Shown here piece by piece: positions 1 through 8,015 of a stretch of DNA of 20,740 nucleotides. Location of the stretch: NCBI GenBank assembly GCA_012517485.1, contig JAAYUT010000232.1, positions 1 through 20,740 of the forward strand. Direction: 5' to 3'. The stretch is from Candidatus Atribacter fermentans. GTDB taxonomy: Bacteria > Atribacterota > Atribacteria > Atribacterales > Atribacteraceae. The notes under the pieces are model-generated. The model had not been told where the DNA came from. It did no database searches and saw only the letters and a program-made list of their open reading frames with translations. Within the stretch, counting starts at the first letter, position 1; each line of letters begins with the position of its first letter. The translations under genes were made by a program, and so were the position numbers.

Positions 1-327
1 ACTCTGCCGGATGGTTATGAAGTTGGTGAGCATACCACCTAACCAACGCTGATTGACATAATACATCCCGCAGCGGTTCGCTTCTTGCTCAATAGCTTCC
101 TGAGCCTGTTTCTTGGTCCCTACAAAAAGCACTGTTCCACCATCTTTTGCTAAATCGCGAACAAAATAATAGGCTTTTTCAACCAGTCCAACGGTTTTTT
201 GTAAATCAATAATATAGATATTGTTTCTTTCGGTAAAAATATAGGGTTTCATTTTAGGATTCCATCTGCGAGTTTGATGACCAAAATGAACCCCTGCTTC
301 CAACAATTGCTTCATGGTAACGATCAT
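1..327 (-). CDS. rpsB: 30S ribosomal protein S2, N-terminal part (cut by window edge)
   Basis: This is the first 109 codons of ribosomal protein S2, a small-subunit protein that binds the 16S rRNA between head and body. The translated start contains AGVHFGHQTRRWNPKMKPYI and, further on, VLFVGTKKQA and RWLGGMLTNF, all typical of bacterial S2 and in the right order. The reading frame is open to base 1, so the C-terminal part lies outside the window. Three in-frame ATG codons lie at 333, 327 and 315. I chose 327 because an AAGGAG ribosome binding site at 340-335 sits seven bases upstream; it is one base from the 333 codon. The gene has its own promoter and a structured leader, so it can be regulated apart from hslU upstream. 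Identity is certain; only the exact start is slightly open. Confidence 0.97.
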   Translation of the reverse strand, partial: MIVTMKQLLEAGVHFGHQTRRWNPKMKPYIFTERNNIYIIDLQKTVGLVEKAYYFVRDLAKDGGTVLFVGTKKQAQEAIEQEANRCGMYYVNQRWLGGMLTNFITIRQS

Positions 328-439
328 AATCATACTCCTTCCGGTTTTTCCTCTGTCGAACTTGTGGTTAATCACCTATCGGGAGATCACCGGAATAATC
401 GTTCGACATGAGAATTTATTCTTTTACTATGCATAAACC
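328..439 (-). promoter_or_regulatory. Structured 5' leader of rpsB, candidate autoregulatory element
   Basis: The roughly 110-base stretch between the predicted transcription start and the rpsB start can fold. Perfect 8-base arms TGTCGAAC (408-401 on the minus strand) and GTTCGACA (361-354) enclose a 39-base loop. The loop itself holds a small GGT/ACC hairpin and two copies of GGTGAT. The structure ends about 13 bases before the Shine-Dalgarno sequence. Ribosomal protein genes are often controlled by their own product binding such leaders, so S2 autoregulation is a reasonable inference. I cannot match it to a named RNA family by eye. Confidence 0.5.
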
Positions 440-445
440 GGGCAC

Positions 446-475
446 AGTATATCACGAAAGGGAAAAATATTTCAA
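446..475 (-). promoter_or_regulatory. Sigma-70-type promoter for rpsB
   Basis: Read on the minus strand, TTGAAA (475-470) and TATACT (451-446) are separated by 18 bases. Both hexamers match the housekeeping consensus in five of six positions. The predicted start of transcription is near 439, about 110 bases upstream of the rpsB start codon and just downstream of the hslU stop. It is the clearest promoter in the window. Confidence 0.7.
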
Positions 476-507
476 CCATAATTTGAATTTATCTATAACG
501 AAGAAAG

Positions 508-1905
508 TTACAAAATATAACGAGTGACATCTTCATCTTGTAAAATGTTCTTCAATCGTTCTTGAACATAAGCTTGATCGATTATTACTTTTTTTGGTTT
601 TAAACTTGGCGCTTTAAAAGAGATATCTTGAAGAACTCGCTCTACAACTGTGTGTAACCGACGTGCACCGATATTCTCCATTTTTTGGTTTAGAACCGAA
701 GATATATGAGCTATTTCACGAAGACCATCATCGGTAAATCGTAAATCAATCCCTTCAGTGGATAACAGTGCGGTATATTGCTTCACTAAAGAGTTATAAG
801 GCTCGACAACGATTCGATAAAGGTCTTCCTCGCTCAATGCCGAAAGTTCAACCCGTATCGGGAAACGCCCTTGTAATTCAGGGAGCAAATCTGATGGTTT
901 GGTGTGGGAAAAAGCTCCAGCTGCAATAAAAAGTATATGGTTCGTACGAACAGGCCCGTGTTTAGTCACAACTGTTGAACCTTCTACAATCGGTAAAAGG
1001 TCACGCTGAACACCTCCTCGAGAAACATCGGGTCCATGGGTGTCTCTTCCTCCTGGTGAGGCGATTTTATCAATCTCATCGATAAAAACAATCCCACTTT
1101 CTTCTACCCGTCGAATGGCTTCACTTTTAACATCATCCATATCCAACAATTTTTGAGCTTCTTGATTGAAAAGAATTTCCCGGGCATCTTTGACTTTTAC
1201 CCGCTTTTTTTTCTTTCGAGTGGGGAAAATTCCCCCAAAAAGTCCGGAAAAGTCAATCCCCATATTATCTAACCCTCCGACATTCACAACCTCGATTGGC
1301 ATTGAACTCTCTTCAATCTCAATCTCGATTTCTCGATCGTCTAATTCACCTTTGCGCAATTTTTCTCGAATCTTCTCTCGAGTACGCTCTGCCGAGGAAG
1401 ATGGTGTCGGCCACACCACATCAACCCGAGAACTGCTTTCCGAAGGAGAAGGCCCATCAAGGTCTTCTGGTGTTAACTTTTTATTTAAAAGAAGGTCTAA
1501 CAAGCGTTCTTCTACAATCCATCTGGTTTTTCCTTCTTGGGCACTGATTTTTTCACTCTTTACCATTCGTATTGATAATTCAGCGAGATCACGAATAATT
1601 GATTCAACATCCCTTCCCACATAACCAACCTCAGTGAATTTAGTTGCTTCTACCTTCATAAAAGGCGCGCCGGTCAGCTTGGCAATCCGGCGAGCAATTT
1701 CAGTTTTTCCAACTCCGGTTGGTCCGATCATAATAATATTTTTGGGTGTAATCTCCTCGGCTATTTCTTGAGGAAGCATTCTTCGTCGAATCCGATTCCG
1801 CAGGGCAATCGCAACCGATTTTTTAGCGTCTTCTTGACCTATGATATATTTATCTAATTCCCGGACAATTTCTTCTGGAGTTAAAAAATCATCAATATAT
1901 TCCAT
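508..1905 (-). CDS. hslU: ATP-dependent protease ATPase subunit HslU (ClpY)
   Basis: HslU is the AAA+ unfoldase that feeds substrates into the HslV peptidase chamber in the cytoplasm. The 465-residue length is normal for the family. Visible motifs are the Walker A loop GPTGVGKT at residues 61-68, the pore loop GYVG at 94-97 with its aromatic Tyr95, and Walker B VFIDEID at 273-279. Between pore loop and Walker B lies the charged intermediate (I) domain, roughly 110-240. The protein ends in RYIL, matching the family's conserved C-terminal tail, which inserts between HslV subunits to activate them. The ATG at 1905 has a GGAAGAGG-like binding site. The gene follows hslV by 43 bases, so the two are surely co-transcribed. 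No codY gene separates it from rpsB. Confidence 0.98.
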   Translation of the reverse strand: MEYIDDFLTPEEIVRELDKYIIGQEDAKKSVAIALRNRIRRRMLPQEIAEEITPKNIIMIGPTGVGKTEIARRIAKLTGAPFMKVEATKFTEVGYVGRDVESIIRDLAELSIRMVKSEKISAQEGKTRWIVEERLLDLLLNKKLTPEDLDGPSPSESSSRVDVVWPTPSSSAERTREKIREKLRKGELDDREIEIEIEESSMPIEVVNVGGLDNMGIDFSGLFGGIFPTRKKKKRVKVKDAREILFNQEAQKLLDMDDVKSEAIRRVEESGIVFIDEIDKIASPGGRDTHGPDVSRGGVQRDLLPIVEGSTVVTKHGPVRTNHILFIAAGAFSHTKPSDLLPELQGRFPIRVELSALSEEDLYRIVVEPYNSLVKQYTALLSTEGIDLRFTDDGLREIAHISSVLNQKMENIGARRLHTVVERVLQDISFKAPSLKPKKVIIDQAYVQERLKNILQDEDVTRYIL

Positions 1906-1948
1906 TTCAACCTCTTCCTTTCATTTTTAAACCATCTTCCTCCTTGGT

Positions 1949-2482
1949 TTATCCCAGAGTTTCTAATTGAATGTGATCGTTGGTATAAATACAGATCTCT
2001 GCAGCAATTTCCAAGGCACAACGGGCAATCGCTTCCGAATCCATATCAGTATTCCGGTACAATGCTTTAGCAGCAGCTAAAGCATAATTGCCTCCCGAAC
2101 CAATAGCTGCTATTGGTTCATCAGGCTCAATTACATCTCCTTTTCCTGAAATAATCAATACATGCTCTAAATCCATGGCGAGTAATAAAGCTTCGAGATG
2201 CCTGAGGACTTTATCAGTCCTCCACATTTTAGCCAGCTCAATAGCAGCCCGAGAAAGATTTCCACTATAAGAATTCAATTTTTCTTCAAAACGATCAAGT
2301 AAAGTAAGACAATCAGCTCCGGCTCCGGCAAAACCAGCTATAACTTTTCCTTGATAAAGAGTTCGTATTTTTTTTGCTCCTCTCTTCAATACCGATTCAT
2401 TCATCGTGACCTGACCATCGCAAGCCATAGCTACTTTTCCGTTCCGTAAAACACCAAGAACAGTTGTTGATATGATCTTCAT
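1949..2482 (-). CDS. hslV: ATP-dependent protease peptidase subunit HslV (ClpQ)
   Basis: HslV is the proteasome-beta-like threonine peptidase that forms a double hexamer capped by HslU. The 177 residues align along the whole family: VIAGFAGAGAD, the WRTDKVLRHLEALL helix, IAAIGSGGNYALAAAKAL and the ICIYTNDH end. The protein starts MKIISTTV, so the catalytic threonine is expected at residue 6 after removal of a five-residue propeptide; this is inference from the family, where mature HslV begins TT. The start ATG directly abuts the xerC stop codon. A strong AAGGAGGA ribosome binding site lies inside the xerC 3' end, implying coupled translation. Order xerC-hslV-hslU matches the codV-clpQ-clpY operon of Bacillus and relatives. 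Confidence 0.97.
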   Translation of the reverse strand: MKIISTTVLGVLRNGKVAMACDGQVTMNESVLKRGAKKIRTLYQGKVIAGFAGAGADCLTLLDRFEEKLNSYSGNLSRAAIELAKMWRTDKVLRHLEALLLAMDLEHVLIISGKGDVIEPDEPIAAIGSGGNYALAAAKALYRNTDMDSEAIARCALEIAAEICIYTNDHIQLETLG

Positions 2483-3379
2483 TTAATCCTCCTTTTTATG
2501 GGATCGGGGGTGAGTTTTTTCATAAACTTTTTTCATATTGTCCCAATTTAAGTGGGTGTAAATTTGAGTAGTCGAAAGACTAGAATGTCCAAGAGCTTCC
2601 TGAACAATTCTCATCTCGGCTCCTCCGGAAAGAAAATGACTGGCAAAACTATGACGAAAGGTATGAGGAGAAGCTTTTTTTACCATACCAAACTCTACAC
2701 ATATTTTATTTAAAATAACTCGAACACCACGAGTCGTTAGGGGTTGTTGGAGATAATTGAGAAAAAGTTCTTGAACTGGTCCATTTGGTTGGCGAAAAAC
2801 CAGATAATCTCGGACTGCCTGAAGAGCTTTTTCGTTAAAGGGAACTATTCTTTCTTTTCCTCCCTTTCCTCGCACCTTTAAGATTCTTTGATGAAAATTC
2901 AAATCGATGGTTCTAAGCCCTACAACTTCTCCTACTCGTAATCCAGAAGAGTAAAGAATTTCAAAAAGCGCTCGATCACGAGCGTGAAGAAAATTTGGTT
3001 CCTTTCGAAAACGATTCTCCAAATAGTCTAAAAACCGATTTATTTCTGTTTGAGAAAAAAAGGTAGGAAGGCTTTTTTCTTCTCTTAACCCCCCGATACC
3101 ATCACATGGATTTTTTTGTATTTTTCCTTTTTTTCGTAAATATCGATAAAAGGTTTTTAAAGCCGACAAACGGTTTAATTGAGATACCCTCATTAAGTGA
3201 AAAACTGTTTTGAGTGATGCCATAAAACCGGCTATATCTGAAGGTTCAACTTCAATAAGACTTTTTTGGTTGGTTATTGTTAAAAAGTTACTAAACTGAC
3301 GAATAACTCGCAGATAATTTTCAATTGTATGAGAAGAGTATTGTCGCTCAAATTCCAGATATTCACCAAACTCATTCAT
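2483..3379 (-). CDS. xerC: Tyrosine recombinase XerC (CodV-like)
   Basis: This is a site-specific tyrosine recombinase of the Xer family, which resolves chromosome dimers at dif sites near the terminus. The start at 3379 gives 298 residues, the standard Xer length. It has an N-terminal SAM-like DNA-binding domain (about 1-100) and a C-terminal catalytic domain. The catalytic set is complete: Arg148 in SSGLRVGE, Lys172 in VRGKGGKER, His239 and Arg242 in SPHTFRHSFASHFL, His265 in LGHSSLSTTQ and nucleophile Tyr274 in IYTH. The frame is open further upstream to an ATG at 3490 inside der, but those 37 residues have no family counterpart. The chosen ATG lies seven bases after the der stop and has no obvious Shine-Dalgarno sequence, so coupling to der is likely. 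Synteny with hslVU favours XerC over XerD. Confidence 0.92.
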   Translation of the reverse strand: MNEFGEYLEFERQYSSHTIENYLRVIRQFSNFLTITNQKSLIEVEPSDIAGFMASLKTVFHLMRVSQLNRLSALKTFYRYLRKKGKIQKNPCDGIGGLREEKSLPTFFSQTEINRFLDYLENRFRKEPNFLHARDRALFEILYSSGLRVGEVVGLRTIDLNFHQRILKVRGKGGKERIVPFNEKALQAVRDYLVFRQPNGPVQELFLNYLQQPLTTRGVRVILNKICVEFGMVKKASPHTFRHSFASHFLSGGAEMRIVQEALGHSSLSTTQIYTHLNWDNMKKVYEKTHPRSHKKED

Positions 3380-3386
3380 CAATTGA

Positions 3387-4736
3387 TTATTTATTTTTAA
3401 GTTCGATGCTAAGGGGCACACCTTCCCAGTCACCTTCTTGACGAATAATTTTTTCAATACTATGAATACTCCTCTCCAATTCTCGATCATTTCCTTTAAA
3501 ATTGGTTAAAAAAGAAAAACGTGGAGGTGCATTGAGCTCTTGATAACCATAATAGACACGGAGAAGCTTTCCCTTGCCCATGCTAATATTTAAATCGTTA
3601 ATTTTTTCCTTTATCACTCGATTGATAAAACTGGTTTTAAGCCTTTGGTAATAACGACTGGCAATTGCTGCAAAATGGGCTAAAAAATATGGCTTCATGT
3701 TTCGGTCGGTCGCCGACCCAATCAAAACCGAAGCAAAATTTAAAAAATTGAACTCATTCCAAATCCATTTTTTGGTCTCCTCAATCTTCTTTCGGGTTAA
3801 TCGCTCAGGAATTAAATCCATTTTATTCAAGAATACCAGACAGCACTTTTTTTGCTGAAAAATTTGAGCTGCAATATACCTATCTTGTTGGGTAATCCCT
3901 TCTTGAACATCAAGGACCAAAACGCAGAGATTGGCTTCGGTCATTTTTTCCATGGTTCGAACCGTGGCATAAAATGTGACATCTTCTTTGACACGGGATT
4001 TGCGAGTCAACCCAGCAGTATCCACCAGTTGATACCGCCCGTATCCTCCACTAATCAGAGAGGATTCCAGTGGGTCTCGGGTTGTCCCGGGAATAGTACT
4101 CACTAATGATCGGTCGCTTTCCAGCAACATATTGAATAAGGTTGATTTTCCAACATTAGGTTTGCCAACAATGGCAATACGAAAATCATGATGTTCAATA
4201 GCTGGAACATCTATTGATTCAGAAGCGTTTCTCAAGCGGTTAAAAAGAGTGGTTTTTAATTGTGGAATACCATCCCCATGTAATGCTGATATCTGCAGTA
4301 CATCGTCAAAACCTAAAGCATAAAAATCCGACAACAATCCTAAATGAGACATCCCTTCTCTCTTATTAACGACTGGGAGAATGGAATCTTTTACACGACG
4401 CAAACGCTCTATTAAACCATAATCAATGCTGGTCATTTCTTCACGTCCATCCAGCATCAACAAAACACAGTCAGCTCTATCAATGATCTGCCAAACTCTT
4501 CTTTCTGCTTCGCTTTGTAAGGGATCTTCCGGCGAACTGGTTAACTCAATGCCAGCAGTATCGACCAAACGGATCTGAATTCCATCAATATCAATTATAT
4601 TTTCAATGATATCTCTCGTTACCCCGGGAGTTGAATCAACAATCGTAATCCTTCGGCCCGAGAGACGATTAAAAAGGGTTGACTTGCCAACGTTTGTCTT
4701 CCCCACAATAACAACTAATGGAATTTCTTTCACCAT
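3387..4736 (-). CDS. der: Ribosome biogenesis GTPase Der (EngA)
   Basis: Der is the only bacterial GTPase with two tandem G domains, and it assists late assembly of the 50S subunit. Domain 1 has the P-loop GKTNVGKS at 12-19, DTAG at 59-62 and the G4 motif as NKRE at 124-127. Domain 2 has GKPNVGKS at 191-198, DTAG at 239-242 and a canonical NKMD at 304-307. A C-terminal KH-like domain of about 100 residues completes the 449-residue protein, a normal length. NKxE in the first G domain is a known variant in the family and not a defect. The ATG at 4736 has an AAGGA site about nine bases upstream, and the gene begins 11 bases after the ispH stop. Confidence 0.97.
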   Translation of the reverse strand: MVKEIPLVVIVGKTNVGKSTLFNRLSGRRITIVDSTPGVTRDIIENIIDIDGIQIRLVDTAGIELTSSPEDPLQSEAERRVWQIIDRADCVLLMLDGREEMTSIDYGLIERLRRVKDSILPVVNKREGMSHLGLLSDFYALGFDDVLQISALHGDGIPQLKTTLFNRLRNASESIDVPAIEHHDFRIAIVGKPNVGKSTLFNMLLESDRSLVSTIPGTTRDPLESSLISGGYGRYQLVDTAGLTRKSRVKEDVTFYATVRTMEKMTEANLCVLVLDVQEGITQQDRYIAAQIFQQKKCCLVFLNKMDLIPERLTRKKIEETKKWIWNEFNFLNFASVLIGSATDRNMKPYFLAHFAAIASRYYQRLKTSFINRVIKEKINDLNISMGKGKLLRVYYGYQELNAPPRFSFLTNFKGNDRELERSIHSIEKIIRQEGDWEGVPLSIELKNK

Positions 4737-4747
4737 AGACTTTTTCC

Positions 4748-5605
4748 TTATTGAATTTTATTCACCAGCTCTTTTACCGCATGATCAGGAGTGGATGCTC
4801 CGCTCACCACTAATATGGTTTGGTCGGATTGAAACCATGATTTTCTGATTTCATTGGGATCCTCGATCCAGATAGTACGTGGAGCGTTTTGCTTTGCTAT
4901 CAAGTAAAGACCACGGGTATTTGAGCTGTGTTTTCCTCCTAAAATGATAACCACATCTATTTTTCCAGTTTGAAGATGAGAAAACAATTCATTTTGCCGA
5001 TATTCAGTTTCCGGACAGAGAGTATTATAAATCTGACAACGTTCAGATAAGCCTTTTTCTTCCAACAGGCGACAAAAATCCTGATATTGTTGTTGAGGAA
5101 AGGTAGTTTGTTCAATAACTGCCAAAGGTTGACTTTTTGGCAACATATAAAGCTTCTTATCCCATTCGAGGGAATCCTTTCCTAAAACACAAGGTTTGGT
5201 ATTTAGTTCACTGACCAAAGCTTTAATTTCAGCGTGGTTCGAGTCCCCAAGAATAATGATAGTGTATCCCTTCTTTTCCAACTCACATGCTAATACTTGA
5301 ACTTTTTGCACTCGAGGACAGGTGGTATCAACGATGTTAACCCCTTTCCCCAGAAGCTTCTTCCGGGTTTCCCGTTCCAAACCGTGAGATCGGGTAACAA
5401 CGGTTGCCTTGTTTGGTATGTTGTCCACTTCATCGACCAAAAAGGCTCCTCTTTCGACTAACATCTTTACCGCTTGATGATTATGAACTAATTCTCCGAG
5501 AAGATAGACTGGTTGAGGATTGGTATCAAAAGCTTGCAAAGCCATATTATAAGCCCTTTTCACCCCTGGACAGAAACCAATATGTTTAGCAATCAATATT
5601 TTCAT
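4748..5605 (-). CDS. ispH: 4-hydroxy-3-methylbut-2-enyl diphosphate reductase (IspH/LytB)
   Basis: IspH performs the last step of the non-mevalonate isoprenoid pathway, reducing HMBPP to IPP and DMAPP with a [4Fe-4S] cluster. Starting at 5605 the protein has 285 residues, and its three cluster cysteines fall at 12 (GFCPGVKRA), 96 (DTTCPRV) and 197 (NTLCPETEYR), the positions seen in the E. coli enzyme. The substrate-binding histidines in GELVHNHQ and GDSNHAE and the GGKHSSNT motif are present. An ATG three codons upstream (5614) overlaps the cmk stop, but a GAGG site nine bases before 5605 supports the shorter start. No ribosomal protein S1 domain is fused, unlike some clostridial relatives. 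It shows that the organism uses the MEP pathway. Confidence 0.96.
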   Translation of the reverse strand: MKILIAKHIGFCPGVKRAYNMALQAFDTNPQPVYLLGELVHNHQAVKMLVERGAFLVDEVDNIPNKATVVTRSHGLERETRKKLLGKGVNIVDTTCPRVQKVQVLACELEKKGYTIIILGDSNHAEIKALVSELNTKPCVLGKDSLEWDKKLYMLPKSQPLAVIEQTTFPQQQYQDFCRLLEEKGLSERCQIYNTLCPETEYRQNELFSHLQTGKIDVVIILGGKHSSNTRGLYLIAKQNAPRTIWIEDPNEIRKSWFQSDQTILVVSGASTPDHAVKELVNKIQ

Positions 5606-5606
5606 A

Positions 5607-6272
5607 TCAATCATCCTCTACTGCCTTTTGATAGAGAAAGTTCACCACTTCTTCAATACTCATATCAGAAGTATCGACTAACAGGGCATCAATAGCTGGT
5701 CGTAAAGGAGCTTCACTTCGAGTCGAATCGATGGTATCTCGCTGCTGAACATTTTCAAGAACTTCCTTATAAGGAAGATCAATCCCTTTTTCTTTTAATT
5801 CTTTCCATCGTCTTTGAGCTCGAACTTCAGGTCGTGCTGTGAGAAATATTTTTAAATCAGCATCGGGGAGAACCACCGTTCCAATATCCCGTCCTTCTGT
5901 TACCGAAAACGTCGATCGAGCTAAATCCCTTTGTTTCTTTTTTAAAAAATGGCGTACTGTAGATATTTTTGCTACTGGAGAAACATGCTGGTTAACAATG
6001 GTTTGACGGATTTCTTCATTACACTGTTTTCCGTTAAGAAAAATAACCGATGCTCCGTCGATAACTTTAAAGTCAAGAACAATTTTCTTCAAGGCTTGGT
6101 TAAGAGCTTCTAAATCTTCATAATTTATACCTTCTTTGATCAAAAAATAGGTAATCGCTCGATACATGGCACCAGTATCAATATACAAATACGACAATTT
6201 TTTAGCTAATAATCGGGCAACCGTACTTTTTCCTGCTCCAGCAGGCCCATCAATCGCAATCAACTTTTTCAT
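5607..6272 (-). CDS. cmk: (d)CMP kinase
   Basis: Cytidylate kinase phosphorylates CMP and dCMP to the diphosphates using ATP, which salvages nucleotides from RNA turnover. The 221 residues start with the P-loop GPAGAGKS at 9-16, followed by the family signature YIDTGAMYRAIT. The NMP-binding and lid features are recognisable in EGRDIGTVVLPDADLKIFLTA and in ARPEVRAQRRWKEL. It has an AGGAGG ribosome binding site directly upstream of the ATG. The gene follows aroA after 26 bases and is followed by ispH after one base. The aroA-cmk-ispH order is common in Firmicutes-like genomes and suggests one transcript. Confidence 0.97.
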   Translation of the reverse strand: MKKLIAIDGPAGAGKSTVARLLAKKLSYLYIDTGAMYRAITYFLIKEGINYEDLEALNQALKKIVLDFKVIDGASVIFLNGKQCNEEIRQTIVNQHVSPVAKISTVRHFLKKKQRDLARSTFSVTEGRDIGTVVLPDADLKIFLTARPEVRAQRRWKELKEKGIDLPYKEVLENVQQRDTIDSTRSEAPLRPAIDALLVDTSDMSIEEVVNFLYQKAVEDD

Positions 6273-6298
6273 GTGCCCTCCTGATCACACGTGTTTGT

Positions 6299-7627
6299 TT
6301 ATACTGTATTAGACTCAATTTCAAAATCTCTGTATCCTATTTTTTGAAGATCGTTAAAAAAATTTGGGTAACTAATCGAAATACACTCGATATCATCAAT
6401 TTCTACAGGAGCATCAGCAATCAATCCAGCTATGACCATACTCATGGCAACACGATGGTCATGATAACTTTTTACTTTTCCACCTTTCAATCGAATTGGA
6501 CCAGAAATAACTAACCCATCATCGGTTTCACGTACCTCTGCCCCCAAACGATTTAAGTTTTCACTGATAGCATGCAAACGGTCGCTTTCCTTTACCCTCA
6601 GTTCACCCGCTCCTCTGATGATTGAGCGACCATGAGCTTGAGTTGCAAGCACTGATAATATCGGAATTTCGTCGATCAATGCTGGAATTTGGTCTTGATT
6701 AATCTCGAAACTATTTAAAATCGAATGCTCTATAACCATATGGCCTTGCTGCTCACCCCACTCTTCACTCACATCAAACAAGTTGATTTTGGCTCCCATT
6801 CTTTGTAAGCAATGAACCATCCCAATGCGGGTGGGATTCAAACCGATATTCCGGATAATAAGATGAGATTTAGAAATCAAAAGGGCAGCTGCTATTAAAA
6901 AAGCTGCAGAAGATGCATCTCCTGGTAAATGAAAAGGTCGGGCAATCAAATCTTTTCCTGGGTAGACTTGTATTATTTCGTTTTGTTTCCGAATATCTCC
7001 TCCAACGGCTTGAAGCATGTTTTCAGTATGATTACGGGAAGGAATCGGCTCCTTTATAAAAGAAGGAGCATCTCCCCATAAGGCAGCAAAGAGTAAACAA
7101 GACTTGACTTGGGCACTGGGAATTTCAAGAGTATGATGAAAAGCTCGCAAGGGATTCTTACCAATGATATAGAGAGGTGCATAACGGTCACCATCTCGAC
7201 CACCAATAACAATACCAGTTTTTCTTAAAGGATCAATAATACGTTTCATTGGGCGTTGCCGTATACTCTGATCCCCAGTTAAAACTGATAATCCTTGAAT
7301 CCCAGCACTTATACCAGCAATTAACCGTAAAGTTGTTCCTGAATTTCCCACATCAAGGATATCTGATGGTTCAGATAAACCATCTTTCCCAGAACTGGTT
7401 ACTTTAACCACGCCTTGATTAGGATAAGCTTGTATGGTAACACCGAAGAGCTCTAAGCAATGTAACGTTGACCAGGTATCCTGGCAAAAGGAAAAATTAT
7501 GTATGAGAGTCTCACCAGAGGACAAAGCTCCGATCATCGCCGCCCGATGACTGAATGACTTATCAGGGGGGCATAAGATATCTCCGATTAATTTGGATGA
7601 TGCTGGTAAAATTCGAACCTTATCCAT
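6299..7627 (-). CDS. aroA: 3-phosphoshikimate 1-carboxyvinyltransferase (EPSP synthase)
   Basis: AroA joins phosphoenolpyruvate to shikimate 3-phosphate in the sixth step of the shikimate pathway. The 442 residues contain the substrate-binding PPDKSFSHRA (Lys23, Ser24, Arg28), GNSGTTLRL starting at Gly94, TGDQSIRQRPM (115-127 region), the DEIPIL segment with its catalytic aspartate, RVKESDR and the C-terminal DHRVAMSM. All expected active-site blocks are present and in order. The GNSGTT form resembles Gram-positive-type enzymes more than the enterobacterial GNAGT form; I do not infer glyphosate tolerance from that alone. The ATG lies one base after the aroH stop, with AGAGG eight bases upstream, so it is coupled to chorismate mutase, two steps further down the same pathway. 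Confidence 0.97.
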   Translation of the reverse strand: MDKVRILPASSKLIGDILCPPDKSFSHRAAMIGALSSGETLIHNFSFCQDTWSTLHCLELFGVTIQAYPNQGVVKVTSSGKDGLSEPSDILDVGNSGTTLRLIAGISAGIQGLSVLTGDQSIRQRPMKRIIDPLRKTGIVIGGRDGDRYAPLYIIGKNPLRAFHHTLEIPSAQVKSCLLFAALWGDAPSFIKEPIPSRNHTENMLQAVGGDIRKQNEIIQVYPGKDLIARPFHLPGDASSAAFLIAAALLISKSHLIIRNIGLNPTRIGMVHCLQRMGAKINLFDVSEEWGEQQGHMVIEHSILNSFEINQDQIPALIDEIPILSVLATQAHGRSIIRGAGELRVKESDRLHAISENLNRLGAEVRETDDGLVISGPIRLKGGKVKSYHDHRVAMSMVIAGLIADAPVEIDDIECISISYPNFFNDLQKIGYRDFEIESNTV

Positions 7628-7628
7628 T

Positions 7629-8015
7629 CTATTCGCCTCTTAAATCCAACCGTAGATTTTGAGCTTCTCGCAGATAAACATGATGAATAGCCTCATGACG
7701 AATTTGGGGACAAAAAGCAATCACCATCAAACGAATACAACGTTCTATTGCACCTTCAACGGGAATTTCTTGAGCACACATTATTGGAAGAAAACGGTAT
7801 TTTTCAATTTCTCGAATGGCTCGTGCGGGAAAAGTCGATTTTAAATCGTGGGTGACCGTTATAAAAACCGCGGTAATATCATCGGGTTCTAATTGGTTTT
7901 TTTCTATCATGGTTTCAAACAAAAGCAAGGTAGCTGTAGCAATCTCATTGGCATTATCTCTTTCAACAGTAATAGCTCCTCTGATCCCTCGCATGGGATT
8001 TGTCTGGTATTCCAT
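7629..8015 (-). CDS. aroH: Chorismate mutase, AroH type
   Basis: This is a monofunctional chorismate mutase of the trimeric AroH fold, best known from Bacillus subtilis, that converts chorismate to prephenate for Phe and Tyr synthesis. It is unlike the all-helical AroQ type of enteric bacteria. The 128 residues include RGIRGAITVERD, and the active-site residues expected from the Bacillus enzyme are Arg12, Cys80, Glu83 (MCAQE), Arg95 (RCIRLM) and Tyr114 (HHVYLREA). The start ATG overlaps the cobO stop by one base (TAATG), a classic coupling arrangement. A second ATG seven codons in would match the Bacillus N-terminus better but lacks a ribosome binding site. It sits directly before aroA. Confidence 0.95.
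   Translation of the reverse strand: MEYQTNPMRGIRGAITVERDNANEIATATLLLFETMIEKNQLEPDDITAVFITVTHDLKSTFPARAIREIEKYRFLPIMCAQEIPVEGAIERCIRLMVIAFCPQIRHEAIHHVYLREAQNLRLDLRGE

Noticed and set aside
1166..1624. 152-codon plus-strand frame opposite hslU
   Set aside because: It is antisense to a certain gene, rich in Ser and Arg as expected from the reverse reading, and has no motif.
3380..3490. 37-residue N-terminal extension of xerC
   Set aside because: It lies wholly inside the C-terminal coding part of der in another frame, and removing it gives the standard 298-residue length with catalytic residues at their usual numbers.
4351..4380. Defective first GTPase domain in Der because the G4 motif reads NKRE and not NKxD
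   Set aside because: NKxE occurs in the first G domain of Der in other bacteria, and all other G motifs are intact.
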